Origin: Acidilobaceae archaeon
Lineage (GTDB): Archaea > Thermoproteota > Thermoprotei_A > Sulfolobales > Acidilobaceae
Length of the DNA stretch: 64,000 bases
NCBI GenBank assembly: GCA_027046245.1
Contig: JALTZJ010000009.1
Coordinates: 21,596-85,595, forward strand
Direction: 5' to 3'
Shown here: one piece after another, positions 9,933 through 19,662 of the stretch
Layout: each line of letters begins with the position of its first letter
Position numbering within the stretch: the first letter of the stretch is position 1
Made by a program: the position numbers and the translations under genes
Notes under the pieces: generated by a model
What the model saw: the letters and a program-made list of their open reading frames with translations, nothing else
Databases searched by the model: none
What the model was told of the DNA's origin: nothing

Positions 9933-12900
9933 GTGTGCAGTGTGAACCGCTACCTGCTGTTGATTGTACTGATTTCAATGGCAACAGCAGCATCGGCAGA
10001 AGTAGCATCAGCTTTACTTACTACTAACCCGGAGGATCTACTCCTATGGAGGAGCCCAGACCTAGGCGGCGACGTGCTTAGTGTTGCTTGGAGCCCGGAC
10101 GGAAGCATGATTGCAGTAGGCAGCCAATCAGGTGAGCTATTCGTTTTCAGCAGTTCAGGGGAGATCTTGTGGCGAGCTAGGCTAGACGGCTACGTCGAAA
10201 AGGCTGAATGGAGTCCAGATGGTAGCATGGTCGTAGCCGGCATTTCAAACTTCACCTCTTCAAGCCTCTACACTAGAATCTATGTATTTGATTATAGCGG
10301 AACCCTTTTATGGCAGAGCAGAGATCTTGACGGATACATAACAGATCTAAAGTGGAGTCCCAGCGGAGACGTTATTGCCGTGAGCACCAGCAGCGGCCTC
10401 GTTTATGCGCTCTCCGCTAACAGCGGTAACCTCCTATGGCAGAAGACCGTAGACGGCGCCGTGACTAGTATAGACTGGAACCCCGAGGGCTCTAGGCTAG
10501 CTGTGGGCAGCCAGTGGTGGGACAGCTCTACAGGAGCCCATGGATTCGTCTACGTGTACAGCAGCGGGGGAACACTGATCTGGCAGAGCGATGACCTATC
10601 CATGCTAGTCTACGAAGTTGACTGGAGCCCCAACAGCTCTTCTATCGCGGTCACCTTAATAACATTTAATGATAATGGGACTCCCTTCAGTAAAGTATAT
10701 GTATTCAGTGACGAGGGAGACCTACTCTGGGAATCCGCGCTAATAGAGGAATTCTACGTAAACGATGTAGACTGGAAACCTGATGCCTCGGAGCTGGCTA
10801 TCGTCCTAGCCAGTAGTCAACGAGACTTGTCTTACGTATTTATAGTAGCTCTCAGCCAAAGCGGAAGCGACTGGGCCTTAGGAATATCCACTATAATCTA
10901 TAAGGCCGCGTGGAACCCAGAAGGCGATAGTATAGCTCTAGGCACCAATTTAGGCCGCATACTCTTAATAATACAGAACGGTTGGCACGGCGAAGTGATC
11001 TGGACTAGCGGCGACCTAGGCGGCCCCGTATTTACTCTTTCCTGGAACTCCGACGCATCAACGCTCGCCACAGCCGCGAGCTCTAGGATGTACGTATTCA
11101 GCATGCACTTTGGAGTTATGCGTATACAGGGGGAGCCAGGCACGGTTATCCATGCAAAGGGTCCTGGCGGTTCAACAGTGTTTACGCTGCCGACGACGGG
11201 CAGCATTGAGGTCTATGCCGATCCAGGCGTCTACTTGTTAAGCTACGAGCTGCCCAAGCCCGAGAACTACATTGGCGACCCCTCGGCGCTAGTTGGCTCC
11301 CTAGACGCTCAAGTTCCTAAGAGGGCATTCAATAACGTATCTCTTCCATCGATAGACGATGTTCTTGGTCTACTTAGAGTACAAGCGCCCATGGATACAG
11401 GTGCGTCTGTTAATATAGCTTGGAGTAGCGGTAGCATAGATCTAGAGCTTCAGCCGTTCGAGGCTCCATTGTTCTATGCCGCTCCAGGAGAATACGTAGT
11501 GTCATACCAGCTACCCATACCCGATAACTACATAGGGGACCCGGACGCGCTAAAAGGTAAGATGAGTGTAACAGTTGATAGCGGTGAATACCAGTCAGTT
11601 TATATTCCAGGATACTCTAGCCTCACAGGCAGACTAGTGATACTTGTCGGCGATGCACCAGCAGAGATTAAAATATCGTGGCCTGGCGGATCCAAGACGC
11701 TCCTGGTCGATCCTAATACCGAGCTTGAATTCATAGTGCAGCCTGGAACTTACAGGATCTCATATGAAATTATAGTGAATGCTGACTTCATAGGGGATCC
11801 AGACGCAGTGAGAGGATCAATAAGCGTATCCGCGAAAGCAGGGTTTACCTATGAGGTTGAAGTGCCGGGATATAGCGATATACTCGGCGTATTAAGACTT
11901 GAATCTGGAAGTGAAGTTGAGACTAGTGTCTCAATCTTATGGGAGGGAGGCAGCAGAATTGTACGATTATCACCAGGCGAGGTAGTCGAGTTCTTCGCGT
12001 CACCTGGAAGGTATATTATCGAGTACTCGTTACCGGCACCAGCTAATTATATCGGAGATACAGGAATATTCAATGAGAGGGTCGAGTTCGACATCAAAAA
12101 CGGCTCTGTAATAAGCTATAAGATTCCCGGATATAGGGATATACTTGGTTATTTAATAATTGAAGCTGCTAGTGATGTCGATGCCTCGCTTTTAATAGCC
12201 TGGAACAACGGCTCCAAGAATATAGAAATTAAGGCGGGAGAAGTTCTCGAGTTCTGGGCATCTCCAGGAGAATACACGATTACCTACAATCTTCCGGTGC
12301 CAAGTAACTTCGTTGGGAACACGGAAATCCTGACTGGTGAGAAGATAGCCAGGGTCGATGCGGGCAGCTCCATTAAAGTGTGGCTCCCAGGCTACAGAGA
12401 GCTGCTGGGCCTCTTGGAGGTGAAAGCGTCAGACGACGTCTATGCCTACGTATCAATAACTTGGATCGGCGGCAGCGAGGACTTCACGCTTGATCCCGGC
12501 GAGATTGTAGAACTATGGGCTGCGCCAGGAGAATATAATCTAGTATACACTTTACCGGAGCCCGCGAACTTCGTCGGCGACACTGCCGTCCTAAGCGGTT
12601 CGACGTCTCTAGTGATATCAGAGGGATCAAAGACTAGCGTAGCGATACCCGGATACTCTGATCTCTTGGGAGTTTTAATTGTTAGAGCACCTGAGGATGC
12701 CCGTGTTAATGTGGACATATCCTGGGGCTCGGATAGCCTTCAAATCACACTGGAAAGAAGCGAGGAAATATTGTTCCAAGCCGCACCCGGCGTGTACCTA
12801 GTTTCCTATGCTTTAACAGTTCCTGAGAACTACGTTGGCGACCAAAGCATACTAGAGGGATATGTGGAGTTAGAAGTCGCCATAGGTCAACCCGTTATAT

Positions 12901-15230
12901 TAGATATCCCTGGTTATGACGCAGTAGTGGGTACAATAATTATAGAGGCTGCCGTCTCGGGCACGCATGTATTGATCTCGTGGAGTGATGGATCGAGAGA
13001 GTTTACAGTAAGTAATGACAGAAGGCTAGAGCTTGCAGCGGCCCCCGGATTCTACATCATAGCTTACAAGCTGCCAGAGCTAGAGAATTACATAGGAGGC
13101 GATGAAGGCCTTACAGGGACGCTAAAGGTAGAGGTCGAGGCTGGCAGTAGTGCACAGGCAGTATTGCCGGGCTACCAGGATCTACTAGGCACAGTCTATA
13201 TCAGTGCCCCAAGAGATGCGGCCTCTATAATCACTATTTTCTGGGAAGGAGGCTCCAAATCCATTACTCTCGAAGCTGGTAGTGTCTTAGAGCTGCTTGC
13301 AGCGCCTGGCAATTACAAGATAGCCTATGAACTCCCGGAGCCAGAGAATTATGTAGGCCCCGCTACTGCGCTCTCCGGCGAGAAAGCAATTTCCGTGGAG
13401 GCAGGCGATAAGACTAGCGTCTCACTCCCTGGTTACGAGAATCTTCTAGGCAAGATCAAGCTGACAGCAGGTGTCAGCGGGACACTAGTAGAGATAAAGG
13501 GGGCCTGGGGTTCTAGAGAGGTAACCTTGAGGAGCGGCGATGGCATAGTTTTGAACGCCGCGCCGGGAGAGTATAAAATCCTCTATAGGCTTCCAGAACC
13601 GGAAAACTACGTGGGCTCGGGTATCGGGCTAAAAGGTGAGATTACCGTATCTGTCGCTGCTGGCCAGATAGTATATGTAGAGGCGCCAGACTACCATGAG
13701 ACCCTTGCTGTGGCGGTAATCAAGGCTCCCGAAGGTTCCACAGTTACATTGGAGTCAGAGACTGTTAGAGTAAGTTTCGAATTAAAAAGTAGCGGCAATA
13801 TATCATTGTTTCTAGACCCAGGCAAGTATACACTAATAGTAACATACATGGACGCCACCGTCACTAAGGAGGTGGACGCAGGTAAGGGTGGTAAAATAAC
13901 GCTTGAGTTTAGACGGAAGGACTTCAGCGAGAAACTTAGTGCTGGCGGGCCTGGAGATAATGGCACGGCAAATAGCGGAAAACAGGATACGAGTACGGCA
14001 TCAGGATTACCGGGCAATACGGGAGAGGCTCTCGACGCGGAGAACGACGGAACGGAAGGCGGGGATCAAGTCGTATATGCTCCCCCGAAGCCTACTCAGC
14101 AAGACTCTATAGACGGTAGTACATTGATGGTGGCGCTATTAGCGGCATCGGCTAGCGTAGCATCAATATTACTAGTACTTGCTAGGAAGAGGGCTACGCC
14201 CCTCACTCTTCGTTTACCTATTAGTAGAGAATCGTACTCGACCGGCTCGAGAAGCAGTGAGAAGGAAGATGCTCCGCCTATGAGGCCTCCAAGCCTTGCG
14301 GAGATAGAGAGGCTGCTTGGAGTTAAAATCACGGATTTAAAGAGTGGCATAGCTCTATGTGAAGGCGACTATAAGATAGTTAGAATGGATTCTAGCATAG
14401 CACCCGAGGGCTATGAGGGCGAGTGGCGCTGCTGCAAGCTGGGCTGCGGCGGCTGGGGCTGCGCCTACCGCTGCCAGAGACCCTATGACGGAGAGCCCGT
14501 CGTGTTTAAAGTGCCTCGGGGCCTTGAGGTCCTGGTAGAGAAGGGTGTTAGCCCCACTCTAGATCCAAGTATCGTTGAAAAGGTTAGTAGCGAAGCTGAG
14601 GCTGTGGCTAGGCTTAGCCATGAACACCTTGCAAGGCTGTTGGCTTACAGTAAATCGGCGCCCTTACTCGTCTACGAGTACGCTGATGGAGGCAGCCTTG
14701 AGGATCAGGTCGCCAAGGGGTGGAAGCCTAGTATAAGGGATGCACTACTTATAGCTCTCCAGCTGGGAGACGCTCTACGATATATTCATAGTAGGGGAAT
14801 GTTGCACGGAGACGTTAAGCCTAGCAACATACTAGTTAAGGATAGAGTTGTTAAGCTAGGCGACTTTAGTAGCCTAGTGAGGCTCATTGCATTCACTAGT
14901 AATGCTAAACCAGCATTTACTCCCGGATGGAGAGCGCCCGAACACGCTAGCAGCGATCTTTGGGATAAGGCTAGGAAGAGAGGGCTAGAGAATAGAATAG
15001 ACGTGTACCAGCTAGGCAATCTGCTACTCTACTTAATCACCGGGTCTACTCTAGACGGGGCCGAGGTTAGTGATAAGGAAAAGGTCGCCGAGAAGCTATC
15101 CCTGGTTAGCGACGAGAAACTACGCGGCTTGCTAAGAGAGATGCTTAGCTATGAGCCGTGGAATAGGCCTAACATAGAGAAGGCGTTAGAAGAGCTAATC
15201 AACCTATATAAGTCATACGAGCGAACATAG
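9933..15230 (+). CDS. Receptor-like transmembrane protein kinase: signal peptide, WD40/PQQ-like propeller, PEGA-like repeats, TM helix, Hanks-type kinase
   Basis: VxWSPDGSxxAVG blades; 87-aa repeats ending PGYxDLLG; TM TLMVALLAASASVASILLVLA; HGDVKPSNILV, GDFSS, APEH. Confidence 0.93.
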   Translation: MCSVNRYLLLIVLISMATAASAEVASALLTTNPEDLLLWRSPDLGGDVLSVAWSPDGSMIAVGSQSGELFVFSSSGEILWRARLDGYVEKAEWSPDGSMVVAGISNFTSSSLYTRIYVFDYSGTLLWQSRDLDGYITDLKWSPSGDVIAVSTSSGLVYALSANSGNLLWQKTVDGAVTSIDWNPEGSRLAVGSQWWDSSTGAHGFVYVYSSGGTLIWQSDDLSMLVYEVDWSPNSSSIAVTLITFNDNGTPFSKVYVFSDEGDLLWESALIEEFYVNDVDWKPDASELAIVLASSQRDLSYVFIVALSQSGSDWALGISTIIYKAAWNPEGDSIALGTNLGRILLIIQNGWHGEVIWTSGDLGGPVFTLSWNSDASTLATAASSRMYVFSMHFGVMRIQGEPGTVIHAKGPGGSTVFTLPTTGSIEVYADPGVYLLSYELPKPENYIGDPSALVGSLDAQVPKRAFNNVSLPSIDDVLGLLRVQAPMDTGASVNIAWSSGSIDLELQPFEAPLFYAAPGEYVVSYQLPIPDNYIGDPDALKGKMSVTVDSGEYQSVYIPGYSSLTGRLVILVGDAPAEIKISWPGGSKTLLVDPNTELEFIVQPGTYRISYEIIVNADFIGDPDAVRGSISVSAKAGFTYEVEVPGYSDILGVLRLESGSEVETSVSILWEGGSRIVRLSPGEVVEFFASPGRYIIEYSLPAPANYIGDTGIFNERVEFDIKNGSVISYKIPGYRDILGYLIIEAASDVDASLLIAWNNGSKNIEIKAGEVLEFWASPGEYTITYNLPVPSNFVGNTEILTGEKIARVDAGSSIKVWLPGYRELLGLLEVKASDDVYAYVSITWIGGSEDFTLDPGEIVELWAAPGEYNLVYTLPEPANFVGDTAVLSGSTSLVISEGSKTSVAIPGYSDLLGVLIVRAPEDARVNVDISWGSDSLQITLERSEEILFQAAPGVYLVSYALTVPENYVGDQSILEGYVELEVAIGQPVILDIPGYDAVVGTIIIEAAVSGTHVLISWSDGSREFTVSNDRRLELAAAPGFYIIAYKLPELENYIGGDEGLTGTLKVEVEAGSSAQAVLPGYQDLLGTVYISAPRDAASIITIFWEGGSKSITLEAGSVLELLAAPGNYKIAYELPEPENYVGPATALSGEKAISVEAGDKTSVSLPGYENLLGKIKLTAGVSGTLVEIKGAWGSREVTLRSGDGIVLNAAPGEYKILYRLPEPENYVGSGIGLKGEITVSVAAGQIVYVEAPDYHETLAVAVIKAPEGSTVTLESETVRVSFELKSSGNISLFLDPGKYTLIVTYMDATVTKEVDAGKGGKITLEFRRKDFSEKLSAGGPGDNGTANSGKQDTSTASGLPGNTGEALDAENDGTEGGDQVVYAPPKPTQQDSIDGSTLMVALLAASASVASILLVLARKRATPLTLRLPISRESYSTGSRSSEKEDAPPMRPPSLAEIERLLGVKITDLKSGIALCEGDYKIVRMDSSIAPEGYEGEWRCCKLGCGGWGCAYRCQRPYDGEPVVFKVPRGLEVLVEKGVSPTLDPSIVEKVSSEAEAVARLSHEHLARLLAYSKSAPLLVYEYADGGSLEDQVAKGWKPSIRDALLIALQLGDALRYIHSRGMLHGDVKPSNILVKDRVVKLGDFSSLVRLIAFTSNAKPAFTPGWRAPEHASSDLWDKARKRGLENRIDVYQLGNLLLYLITGSTLDGAEVSDKEKVAEKLSLVSDEKLRGLLREMLSYEPWNRPNIEKALEELINLYKSYERT
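11106..13915 (+). repeat. Protein-coding tandem repeats: ten ~87-aa PEGA-like modules plus one degenerate module
   Basis: Consensus xLxIxAxxDxxxxVxIxWxGGSxxxxLxxGExLExxAAPGxYxIxYxLPxPENYVGDxxxLxGxxxxxVxAGxxxxVxIPGYxDLLG. Confidence 0.85.
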
Positions 15231-15914
15231 TTAAATCAAAGATGCGGTCCTCTCTAAAGCATAGATCAGGCGCCCCACTACTCCCCAGGTTTTGAGTTGA
15301 ATGCCACCCATTATCCTGTAGGCCTCCCTAGCTTTCCTCAGCGTGCTCTTCTTGAAGTCGCCTCTGGGAAAAGCCCCCACTCCTAGAGGGTACCCTGTCA
15401 CTATGGCCCTTGATAGTATAAACGTGGGAGAAGCGCCTCTCCCCTTCTCCCAGAGGAGTATCAAGCCGCCCCGTTCTCTCACGTAATCCTTCAGGCTATC
15501 GTATTCCTGCCAGATTAATGACTCTCCTTCGGGAGGCACTCTACCCTCTCTGAGCAGCTGTGCCATGAGACCCTTGAATCTCTCGTAGTTCTTGGGGATC
15601 CTAACGCTATCCGCGAGCCTGAATATCCGGCCATCATAGCTCTGGAAGTATATTCGTAGTAGACCCTTCTCCCTTAGCGGCGTGTCTGTAGCTACGAGGA
15701 GCGAAACGTGTAGTATGTCAGGCCGTCCACGCTTCCACTTTTGAGAGAGCATTGACATTGCATTGTAGTGAAGGCTTTTGTCAAGTATTAACTCGTCGGG
15801 CTCCACCTCGTAGCGCCTAGCCGTCTTCACGACCTGCGGGTGACTACGTATTTCCCGGGGCACAAGTTCTAGTGCTGCTTCTAGTAGTATTAATTCTATC
15901 CTGGTTTTCGCCAC
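15231..15914 (-). CDS. 16S rRNA pseudouridine N1-methyltransferase Nep1/Emg1
   Basis: LILLEAALELVP, ILDKSLHYNAM, KRGRPDILHVSLL. Confidence 0.9.
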   Translation of the reverse strand: MAKTRIELILLEAALELVPREIRSHPQVVKTARRYEVEPDELILDKSLHYNAMSMLSQKWKRGRPDILHVSLLVATDTPLREKGLLRIYFQSYDGRIFRLADSVRIPKNYERFKGLMAQLLREGRVPPEGESLIWQEYDSLKDYVRERGGLILLWEKGRGASPTFILSRAIVTGYPLGVGAFPRGDFKKSTLRKAREAYRIMGGIQLKTWGVVGRLIYALERTASLI

Positions 15915-16783
15915 AGTTCCTTCCTCCTCGCTTCGAGAAGCCTAGGCTTCACGCCCATGAACTCAGCTGCTGTAAGCACCTCTACTCCGATGTCTGCAGC
16001 CTTTCCTCTTATCGCGTTCAAGACGGCTTCGTAATTTAAGTCTCGAAGGAGGTGGTGATCTACTATTAGCGTGCGGGGTCTGGCTTCTAGGGTTAGGAAC
16101 TCTAGGTTTCTTATCCCGGACTCTACTGCTTCCCTGGAAACCTTGTAGCCTGCGAAGTAAGTTGGGGGACCGCTGATAATTAGAATCGCGGGGTTGCGCC
16201 ATTCAAGTAATCTTGCTAGCGCTTCCATGTTTCCCGGTCCTTGCGTGTCGCTGGCATATACTAGGCTCTCTCCCTCGCACGAGATTCGAGCCATGAGTAC
16301 TTTGCCTAGCTTTGTTCCCGGCTCGCCGTGCCATACTGGCTCGCTAAATTCGATCTCCAGTCCTCCTGGGAACCTGAAAATCGATGAATCCGCGAATCTT
16401 ACATCTGCTTTTTCCCTTAGCCCCGTCTTTACTAGGAACCTGTGACCTCTAATTGCTTGGCTCCTGTTTATCTCTCTTCTTATATCCTTGACTAGGAGGG
16501 TTTTACCCTTGTAGAGCTCTGCATCGTCCTTTAGATAGTGATCGTAATGATAGTGCGTCACTATTATGATGTCGGACTCCTGTACTAGTCTACGGGCCTT
16601 CTCTACGGCTCGTTCAAGCTCTTTTAATTCAAGCTCGTGTGGCGGGAGCCCGTACCGGCGTGGCGCTATGCTGGCGCCCAGATCTATCCCTATACTATAG
16701 CCGCATGCCTCCACGTGAACCGCTAGGCTTCTTACTCCTAGACTGTCAGCTGCTACTATTCTAGTCTTCACTGGGAGGCTCAC
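15896..16783 (-). CDS. Metallo-beta-lactamase-fold hydrolase (UPF0282-like)
   Basis: IIVTHYHYDHYL; SGPPTYFAGY; VDHHLLRD. Confidence 0.82.
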   Translation of the reverse strand: MSLPVKTRIVAADSLGVRSLAVHVEACGYSIGIDLGASIAPRRYGLPPHELELKELERAVEKARRLVQESDIIIVTHYHYDHYLKDDAELYKGKTLLVKDIRREINRSQAIRGHRFLVKTGLREKADVRFADSSIFRFPGGLEIEFSEPVWHGEPGTKLGKVLMARISCEGESLVYASDTQGPGNMEALARLLEWRNPAILIISGPPTYFAGYKVSREAVESGIRNLEFLTLEARPRTLIVDHHLLRDLNYEAVLNAIRGKAADIGVEVLTAAEFMGVKPRLLEARRKELWRKPG

Positions 16784-17828
16784 CCGTTATTCGCGCTCTA
16801 GCCCTTGAGGCCGCTAATCTAAAGGATTCAGGATCAATTGGTAGCCATTTTTTGAGGCTCCTGTAGAGGTCCCAGGAGACTACGAGGTGCCCGTTTTCTC
16901 TGCGGCCATGCCTAAGTATCTCTATGTAAGCTCTAGAGACTACGTCTTTCTTCGTCATAGTAGATATTATAGCTTTCTCTACGTCTCCAGCGTACTCGTA
17001 CCTTGCCTTTAATAGTATCTCTACTATCCTGTTTATCCTCTCGGGGACGCCGACTACGCTGCCCCTTAGTTCTATCTTTCTAGGAACCCCCCAGGGGACT
17101 AGGTTATCTAGCATCCTGCTGATTCCGGGCCTCGGTATTCTGTCAACTACTCCTCCTATTAGGAATGCGTCAGCCGTCAGTACGTCTGCGCCTGTTAATG
17201 GCTGAGCAGCGTCAGGCCTTAGTATCACTACTTTATCCGCATCCATGCTCCAAAGGAGTTCGCTGGGCTTGCCTTGAACCATAGTAACCTTGTTTTCTCC
17301 TAGGACTTCGCTGAGCCACTGCGCTGTGTGGGGGTCTATGCTTGTAAGGGCTAGGTGTGGGTCCCAGAGGTAGCGGCGCACTACATTTAGGCTTACTGAT
17401 ATCTGGAGGCGCAGCTTGCCTAGCTCCTCTTCGGTGTGCATAAACTTCATTCCGAGATCTACTACTATAACCGGCTTGGGGGGATTTGGGAGTATCTCTT
17501 CTAGGTCGCGCCACGTGAAGACAGTCTCTGTAGCCCTGGATCGAGGTACAACGCTGGCCTCCACTCTTTCTTCTCCAGGCCCTAGTACTATCCTGTAGGT
17601 GCCGCCCCTGTACTTCTTCTCATAGATAGTCGAGCCTCTGTATTCCCTGTCCCATGCCAAGCTTAGCTCTTTAACTAGCATCTCTACAGCGAGATACTGG
17701 AAGCCTTGCTCTTTGACCTTATTTTTCTGAAGCCAGACCCTTGAGCCCACTACCTCGACTCCACGGCTTCTCAGCAGCTCTAGCATCGCCTTCTCGGGCC
17801 GCTCTTCCGTGCCTAAGCCTCTCATCAC
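16761..17828 (-). CDS. Archaeal Trm10-like tRNA (purine-9 N1)-methyltransferase
   Basis: VVDLGMKFMHTEEELGKLRLQISVSLNVVRRYLWDPHLALTSID SPOUT pattern. Confidence 0.78.
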   Translation of the reverse strand: MMRGLGTEERPEKAMLELLRSRGVEVVGSRVWLQKNKVKEQGFQYLAVEMLVKELSLAWDREYRGSTIYEKKYRGGTYRIVLGPGEERVEASVVPRSRATETVFTWRDLEEILPNPPKPVIVVDLGMKFMHTEEELGKLRLQISVSLNVVRRYLWDPHLALTSIDPHTAQWLSEVLGENKVTMVQGKPSELLWSMDADKVVILRPDAAQPLTGADVLTADAFLIGGVVDRIPRPGISRMLDNLVPWGVPRKIELRGSVVGVPERINRIVEILLKARYEYAGDVEKAIISTMTKKDVVSRAYIEILRHGRRENGHLVVSWDLYRSLKKWLPIDPESFRLAASRARARITGEPPSED

Positions 17829-17861
17829 AGCACCCTACCCCCCGGGGGGCTTGTTGGGGTT

Positions 17862-18557
17862 TCACCCCAGGTAATCCTCTAAAGTCCTGAGAGGCCTTAC
17901 CTTACTCTTCCTTTTCCACGGGCCCCCTAGCCTCTTAACCGTCGACCAAGTGTACCTTATTATTGGAGGCGTTTCTCCCTTATTGAATACCTCGCGGAGC
18001 CAGGACTCGGTGTCTGGGTCGCTAGGGTAGCCGCTTCCCCTCACTCCATATAAGCTACGGAGAACTTCTATTCTCTCGTCTCTTACGTGTTTTGCAACTA
18101 TGCTTGCAGCGGCTACTACAGGGTAGCGTGCGTCAGCTTTCTCCTCAACTCTTATTTCTGCCCGTGTGAGCCCTGTTCTACGAAGAGCGGCCTTCACGCT
18201 TCCCGCATCACCGAACTTATCTACAATTACCAGCGACACTTTCTCGGGGCCTCCTATCACTTTGAGCAGCCTTGCAACGGCTAGCCTTACTTTTCTCGCC
18301 GTCACTCTATTCAAGTTCTCGCTATCTATCTCCTGCGGCGATGCCGAGGCAACAGTGAAAACCCCTATGCTAGCTATTTCCTTATATATGCGTGCCCTCG
18401 CCTCTCGCGTGAGCTCCTTGCTATCTCTAACCCCAACGTCCTCGAGATCCACTATTCTGGCTTCATCTACAGCGAAAGCAGCTACAATCATGTCACCTAC
18501 AATACTACCCCTCCCGGCTTCATCGACTCCTAAGAGTATGTATCCTTTCGATGCCAG
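17862..18557 (-). CDS. rnhB: Ribonuclease HII; N-terminus extended to an in-frame CTG because the catalytic GVDEAGRG motif lies upstream of the track ORF
   Basis: In-frame extension LASKGYILLGVDEAGRGSIVGDMIVAAFAVDE; downstream DSKELT, AASIVAKHVRD. Confidence 0.88.
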   Translation of the reverse strand: MASKGYILLGVDEAGRGSIVGDMIVAAFAVDEARIVDLEDVGVRDSKELTREARARIYKEIASIGVFTVASASPQEIDSENLNRVTARKVRLAVARLLKVIGGPEKVSLVIVDKFGDAGSVKAALRRTGLTRAEIRVEEKADARYPVVAAASIVAKHVRDERIEVLRSLYGVRGSGYPSDPDTESWLREVFNKGETPPIIRYTWSTVKRLGGPWKRKSKVRPLRTLEDYLG

Positions 18558-18669
18558 TGTTCTCTCCCCGAGAGTGTATGATGTCTATTTGTCCCAAACC
18601 TTTAGGTTTAGATAGGGCTTGATGTGTTACCCTCGAGAAAGGTATGTGCGGGATTAGTTTAGGAGGGGA

Positions 18670-19662
18670 GTGCTAAAGGCCTTGCCCGACCCGTTCAGCG
18701 ATGTTATAGATAGATTTGTTGCTGCCTTCAGGCCTAGAGGTAAGCGGCTCATCGAGGAGACTGAGAGAATTAGGGCTCAGCTTCACGCTCTCGATCCTGA
18801 CGTTATCCACGATATGATAGCAAGCGCTGTTCTAGAGGAACTTGAATCTATTAGGGGTAGAAGGAGCGCTGCGACTCTAATCGAAGCTATCGAGAGATCT
18901 ATCAATGGTCTGAAAATCCCGGGATCCGTGTCTGCTATCTTGGAGATGGCTCGCCTTGTTGTCGAGCGTGTCGCTCGGGGTGACATAGATTCTGGCGAAG
19001 CTTATAAGATCCTTGTTGATTCGTACCAGGAGTTTAAATTAGACTTTGAGTCTTCTATTAGTGCCGCTGCGGCGGAGGTTGAGAGGCTGCTAGGCGTTGC
19101 GGGGCCCTCTACGGTCGCTACTATAAATTATGCTACTACGCTTTACCGCGCGCTTCTCACTAGTAGAAGCAACATCGCCAAGCTGCTGGTAGTTGATCTA
19201 GCTCCTGTGTATTCTGGTAGGAGGCTCGCGGTGACGCTAAGAAAAGAAAAGATGAACTCCTACTATCTACCGGATACTCATGTATCTTGGGCAGCTAAGG
19301 AGAGCGAGGCCGTGGTTGTTTACGCCCTTGGGGGAAGTGAAGGGTTCATAACTGGCGATATGGGGGTTTATGCTCTAGCTTCTGCAGCCAAGGCGTATGA
19401 TGTCCCGGTTATCGTTGTTGCTCCCGAGTTTAACTTTTACGGTGCTGATGAGTCGCTGGATCTCGAAGATTATAAGGTCAGCTTATCTGGATACGGCCGT
19501 CTATATGATACAGAAGCAGATCCGCTTGAAATGATAGATTATGATTTAATAGATCATCTAGTTGCCGGGGGCACCGTCTATTCTCCCCCCACCAAAAGTG
19601 ATCTCGTTACTCTCGCCTCTAGCCTTAAGGAGAGGCTCCTTCGCTACATCTATCTCGACTAG
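18670..19662 (+). CDS. eIF2B/ribose-1,5-bisphosphate isomerase-family-like protein
   Basis: Helical N-term plus ESEAVVVYALGGSEGFITGDMGVYALASAAKAYDVPVIVVAPEF. Confidence 0.65.
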   Translation: MLKALPDPFSDVIDRFVAAFRPRGKRLIEETERIRAQLHALDPDVIHDMIASAVLEELESIRGRRSAATLIEAIERSINGLKIPGSVSAILEMARLVVERVARGDIDSGEAYKILVDSYQEFKLDFESSISAAAAEVERLLGVAGPSTVATINYATTLYRALLTSRSNIAKLLVVDLAPVYSGRRLAVTLRKEKMNSYYLPDTHVSWAAKESEAVVVYALGGSEGFITGDMGVYALASAAKAYDVPVIVVAPEFNFYGADESLDLEDYKVSLSGYGRLYDTEADPLEMIDYDLIDHLVAGGTVYSPPTKSDLVTLASSLKERLLRYIYLD

